Of a stretch of 9,994 nucleotides of DNA, positions 7,356-9,994 are shown in pieces. Every line of letters begins with the position of its first letter. The first letter of the stretch is position 1. A program made the translations under genes and the position numbers. The notes beneath the pieces are model-generated. The model did no database searches, was not told the DNA's origin, and saw nothing but the letters and a program-made list of their open reading frames with translations. This stretch comes from Desulfobacteraceae bacterium. GTDB taxonomy: Bacteria; Desulfobacterota; Desulfobacteria; Desulfobacterales; UBA11574. Location: the NCBI GenBank assembly GCA_002868985.1, contig PKTV01000286.1, positions 1-9,994 of the forward strand. Direction: 5' to 3'.

Positions 7356-7509
7356 CATCTTTCGAAACGATACGGTGTTCTCCTCTTTTTGCGATCCTCG
7401 ACATAGTAAAACTAAGACTGTCGAAGATCCCGTAGTCTTTTCGGGATGGTCTCAAGAGAACTCCGGCCTTGTCTCGAATCAAAATCTACCATTTCTGGAT
7501 GGACACTAA
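7335..7509. repeat. Palindromic MITE-like repeat with perfect 17-base terminal inverted repeats
   Basis: The left end (7337-7353, AGTGTCCATCCAGAAAT) is the exact reverse complement of the right end (7491-7507). Further inside, pairing continues in patches, for example GTTCTC (7377-7382) with GAGAAC (7456-7461). Two internal hairpins are present: GATCCTCGAC (7393-7402) with GTCGAAGATC (7420-7429, one mismatch), and ATCCCG (7427-7432) with CGGGAT (7442-7447). The element is about 171-175 bases with no coding capacity. Its ends match the repeat at 1-138: the reverse complement of that right arm shares AGTGTCCATCCA, then CATCTTT and GTTCTCC, in the same order as the left arm here. No direct target duplication is visible beside the ends. 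The hairpins are not followed by a T-run, so this is not a clear Rho-independent terminator, although the structure could reduce read-through. Bases 7510-7543, before the next gene, hold only an AT-rich stretch and a CGGGGT ribosome site (7532-7537). Confidence 0.8.
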
Positions 7510-7543
7510 ATTTATTAAAAAATCCATTTGACGGGGTACATAA

Positions 7544-8935
7544 ATGACACTTCTCGGGCTTGAACTCAGCGATGCCGGAATCCTGGTTGCCGGCGACAAT
7601 CCAGTAAGATTGCTAACTGTTGACGGGCAGGAACAAGAAAGCCCGGGGTTCGCCATCCCGGAAAAAGAGCGTCTGCTCGTCGGGAAACCGGCATCAGACA
7701 AAGCTCACCTCTTTCCACTTCAGGTCATCAGCAGATTCTGGGATCAATTGAATACCGAACCTTTAAAACAAAAGAACCGGCATGCGCAAAATCATGCTGA
7801 AATCGCATACGCCCATCTATTTCACGTCTGGGAAATCGTTAAACAGTACGGAGATGAGATGATCATCGCCGTACCCGACTTTTACAGCAAAGAGCAGCTG
7901 GGACTTATTCTGGGTATGGCCAAGGAGCTTTCAATACCCGTTAAAGGTTTTGTATCCCTGCCCATAGCCGCATCATATCACGCTGATCCAAATGCAATGC
8001 TTTTGCACCTGGACATCCATTTGCACCGATTTGAAATCACTCATCTTCATCAGGGCGAACATCTAACATCGAAGAACTCAACGACATTCGAGGAAATCAG
8101 TCTGGAACAGCTATACCGGAGCTGGGTGGAAACCATCGCCGAAGAATTTGTGCATGCCACAAGATTCGACCCCCTTCATCAGGCCGCAACGGAACAGGAA
8201 CTTTATAACCGCCTGACCACTGCCCTTGATATTTTTAAAACCCAATCCTCCTTTTTATTTGAACTATCACACGGAAAAGATCGCTACCGTATTAATCTTC
8301 TCCGTGATGTATTGTTTCAAAAGATCGAAAAGATATATGATGATATTTGCCGCTTCATTGAAAAAATGCGGGGTGACCATGGTAAAAACAATGTCTTGAC
8401 CGTCCTTCAGACAACTCATCGAGTCGCCGGTCTGCCGGGATTAAAGGATAAACTTTTAGAAATAGAAAACTGCAAAATCATTGAACTCGAACCCGGAGCC
8501 GGTGCTCTGGGAGTTTTAAAGCTCTGGGACCAGTTGACCGATAAGCACTTGGGAAATGGGACATCTTTTTTTACCAGCCGTCCCTGGCAGCAGACAGAAT
8601 CTAAAATTCCCCATACCATACGTCCCTCACATCTACTCTATCGTGATGTGGCCTATCCCATCTCCGAAAAACCTCTTATCATCGGCTACGATCAACATCC
8701 TTTTGGAAAAGGCATTCGTGTTGAAGCGAAATCATCCGATGTTTCCAAAAAGCATTGTACGGTTCAGCGCGAAGATGACCGTATTGTCCTAACGGACTAC
8801 AGCAGTCAGGGAACATTTGTAGATAATCGACAGGTCAAAAATAGTGTTATACTGGAACTCGGCCAAGTCGTTCGCCTTGGGACGTCCCAAGAAACCATAA
8901 GACTCATTGCCTGTTTGGACGCCGATGAAACGTAG
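7544..8935 (+). CDS. Degenerate actin/Hsp70-fold protein with C-terminal FHA domain
   Basis: This is a 463-residue protein with no signal peptide or membrane helix, hence probably cytoplasmic. The N-terminal part (about 1-350) resembles the actin/Hsp70 ATPase fold. It has an opening Leu-Gly-Leu-Glu-Leu-Ser strand, an Ile-Ile-Ala-Val-Pro111-Asp-Phe-Tyr-Ser-Lys-Glu-Gln segment like the Hsp70 'VPA-F-x-x-x-Q' region, and a following Ser-Leu-Pro-Ile-Ala-Ala-Ser that mirrors 'NEPTAAA'. The phosphate loops are changed, however: the glycine-rich Asp-Leu-Gly-Gly-Gly-Thr is replaced around Asp157 by Leu-Asp-Ile-His-Leu-His, and the N-terminal loop lacks the usual Gly-Thr. ATP hydrolysis is therefore doubtful. 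Residues about 371-455 form an FHA domain: Ile-Ile-Gly381, Ser401-Lys-Lys-His404, and Asp418-Tyr-Ser-Ser-Gln-Gly-Thr-Phe-Val-Asp-Asn, the signature of phosphothreonine-peptide binding. The gene has a usable ribosome site (GGGG 7533-7536) and overlaps the next gene by 11 bases, which ties it to the VWA protein. A regulatory scaffold for the channel complex is inferred. Confidence 0.85.
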   Translation: MTLLGLELSDAGILVAGDNPVRLLTVDGQEQESPGFAIPEKERLLVGKPASDKAHLFPLQVISRFWDQLNTEPLKQKNRHAQNHAEIAYAHLFHVWEIVKQYGDEMIIAVPDFYSKEQLGLILGMAKELSIPVKGFVSLPIAASYHADPNAMLLHLDIHLHRFEITHLHQGEHLTSKNSTTFEEISLEQLYRSWVETIAEEFVHATRFDPLHQAATEQELYNRLTTALDIFKTQSSFLFELSHGKDRYRINLLRDVLFQKIEKIYDDICRFIEKMRGDHGKNNVLTVLQTTHRVAGLPGLKDKLLEIENCKIIELEPGAGALGVLKLWDQLTDKHLGNGTSFFTSRPWQQTESKIPHTIRPSHLLYRDVAYPISEKPLIIGYDQHPFGKGIRVEAKSSDVSKKHCTVQREDDRIVLTDYSSQGTFVDNRQVKNSVILELGQVVRLGTSQETIRLIACLDADET

Positions 8936-9994
8936 AAAATTAAATGTATTCAGCTTATCTTTCATTGACTGCATCTGCTGCGGATTAGGGGCTATTATTC
9001 TTTTATTTGTCGTGGTAAACGCCAAAAGCGCTCATCGACGGGATGCCGTGACGTCGGATTTGCGTGCCCAAGTGAACAGAATAGAACAGCAGCTTTTGGA
9101 CGGTAAAAAAAACCTGGTTGAGTCTCGCAACATCCTTTCTGAAATTGATGCCGATCTGGTGACCACACAGGGGCGATCCCGTGAAATTATAAAAATACTC
9201 AATAAAAAAAAGGTTGAACTGGCGGACAGGGACAAGGACACCCTGGCCAGCAAAACACACATCAATAAGTTAAAAACTGATTTAAGGTCTCTTGAAGAGG
9301 AACTTCGGCGGTTGAAAGCCGGGGCCAAAACACAGGATGACCTGGGTTCCAGGTTGCGCCCGTTTCCAGGGCAGGGAGATCGCCAATATCTTACGGATTT
9401 AAAAATGGGGGGAAAGCGAATCTTTATTCTCCTGGACGCCTCTGCCAGTATGCTGGATGAAACCGTTGTCGGGATTATTCGCCGGCGTAATTTAAAAAAT
9501 GATCAGAAAAAAAGCGCTCCCAAGTGGCGACAGGCGGTAAAAACCATGAATTGGCTGATCACCCAGCTTCCTTCAACCAGTCAATTTCAAATATACATCT
9601 TTAACGAAACCGCACGCCCCTTGCTTGAACATTCAAAAGGAACCTGGCTGGATGCCGGCGCCATAGATCCATTGAATCTTTCGGCAGAAAGTTTGAACCG
9701 GCTGGTTCCGGAAAAAGGAACCAGTCTCTTGAACGCGATCAAATCGATAAACGAGATGAAACCGACTCCGGACAACATATTTTTACTGACCGATGGGTTG
9801 CCGACCATGGGAAGCAGCAAGCCATGGCGAACAAGGGTTTCCAGTAAAAAACGGGTGAGTCTGTTTAACGAAGCAATTCCGCAACTGCCCAAAAGAGTGC
9901 CGGTAAACATCATACTTTATCCCATGGAGGGAGATCCCATGGCTGCTGACGCCTATTGGCGTCTGGCCAATAAAACCAAGGGATCATTTTTCTG
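8925..9994 (+). CDS. ExbD/TolR-like helix fused to coiled coil and VWA domain, 3' end outside window
   Basis: The frame stays open from ATG 8925 to the window end, so 356 residues are visible and the C-terminus is missing. A short basic N-tail (Lys2-Arg-Arg-Lys5) precedes one transmembrane helix (about 11-33). That helix starts Ser-Phe-Ile-Asp15, the same Phe-Ile-Asp arrangement that carries the proton-binding Asp of ExbD/TolR-type subunits. The helix also has Cys16, Cys18 and Cys19, followed by Gly-Leu-Gly. A charged coiled coil follows (about 38-130). A von Willebrand factor A domain starts near 160, with a complete metal-ion adhesion site: Asp171-x-Ser173-x-Ser175, Thr266 (Gly-Thr-Ser) and Asp290 (Thr-Asp-Gly). 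With N-in topology the coiled coil and VWA domain are periplasmic and would bind a ligand through a divalent metal. The 11-base overlap with the FHA gene and a GGA five bases upstream support this start. The ExbB-like gene at 6534 is the likely partner. A stator-like role is inferred. Confidence 0.88.
   Translation, partial: MKRRKLNVFSLSFIDCICCGLGAIILLFVVVNAKSAHRRDAVTSDLRAQVNRIEQQLLDGKKNLVESRNILSEIDADLVTTQGRSREIIKILNKKKVELADRDKDTLASKTHINKLKTDLRSLEEELRRLKAGAKTQDDLGSRLRPFPGQGDRQYLTDLKMGGKRIFILLDASASMLDETVVGIIRRRNLKNDQKKSAPKWRQAVKTMNWLITQLPSTSQFQIYIFNETARPLLEHSKGTWLDAGAIDPLNLSAESLNRLVPEKGTSLLNAIKSINEMKPTPDNIFLLTDGLPTMGSSKPWRTRVSSKKRVSLFNEAIPQLPKRVPVNIILYPMEGDPMAADAYWRLANKTKGSFF

Noticed and set aside
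7427..7447. Rho-independent terminator after the channel gene
   Set aside because: The six-base stem has a nine-base loop and no following T-run. It is better explained as part of the palindromic repeat.
7240..7482. Minus-strand open frame covering the repeat
   Set aside because: It consists mainly of the palindromic element and the end of the channel gene, with no ribosome site and no domain.
7528..7533. TTGACG as a -35 box for the FHA gene
   Set aside because: No acceptable -10 box lies 16-18 bases downstream, a position already inside the coding sequence.
9587..9913. Minus-strand open frame inside the VWA region
   Set aside because: The opposite strand encodes the VWA metal-site motifs, so this is a shadow frame.
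6534..9994. Zorya-type defence system (ZorA/ZorB)
   Set aside because: A MotA-like protein and a helix-anchored partner are present, but the partner carries VWA rather than an OmpA-like domain, and no ZorC, ZorD or ZorE-like gene is visible.

Overview
The window is a plus-strand block of eight genes from what looks like a Gram-negative bacterium of intermediate GC. The signs are a lipoprotein, Sec-type signal peptides, single-pass membrane anchors, and a MotA/TolQ/ExbB-type channel. The overall style, including the SUMF1-type and PEGA domains and the palindromic intergenic repeats, would fit a deltaproteobacterial (Desulfobacterota) genome. That placement is an inference; no marker gene in the window proves it.

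Layout. Bases 1-138 are a large imperfect palindrome that resembles a miniature mobile repeat. It is followed by a leader with a good sigma-70-type promoter (201-229). Then comes a tightly packed series: a secreted coiled-coil/acidic protein (279-1172), a lipoprotein (1186-2418), a membrane-anchored TPR protein with a PEGA-like tail (2440-4053), and a membrane-anchored protein with PEGA repeats and a C-terminal SUMF1/FGE-like domain (4050-6134). A small secreted Lys/Pro-rich protein (6131-6469) and a MotA/TolQ/ExbB-family channel subunit (6534-7355) follow. A second member of the palindromic repeat family (7335-7509) sits at the end of the channel gene and supplies its last codons and stop codon. 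After it come a degenerate actin/Hsp70-fold protein fused to an FHA domain (7544-8935) and, overlapping it, a protein cut by the window edge (8925-9994) that joins an ExbD/TolR-like transmembrane helix to a coiled coil and a von Willebrand factor A domain.

How the genes may work together. The spacing (gaps of about 13-64 bases, or overlaps of 4 and 11 bases) argues for one operon, later interrupted by a repeat. The ExbB/MotA-like protein and the ExbD-helix/VWA protein look like the two halves of an ion-driven inner-membrane motor. The lipoprotein, the PEGA/TPR anchors and the secreted proteins would form a periplasmic or outer-envelope assembly. The FHA protein would be the cytoplasmic regulatory or scaffolding part, sensing phosphothreonine. 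I do not recognise this set as a named system. I regard it as a candidate envelope-spanning, ion-powered complex of unknown output. The domain assignments are well supported by visible motifs; the joint function is inference.
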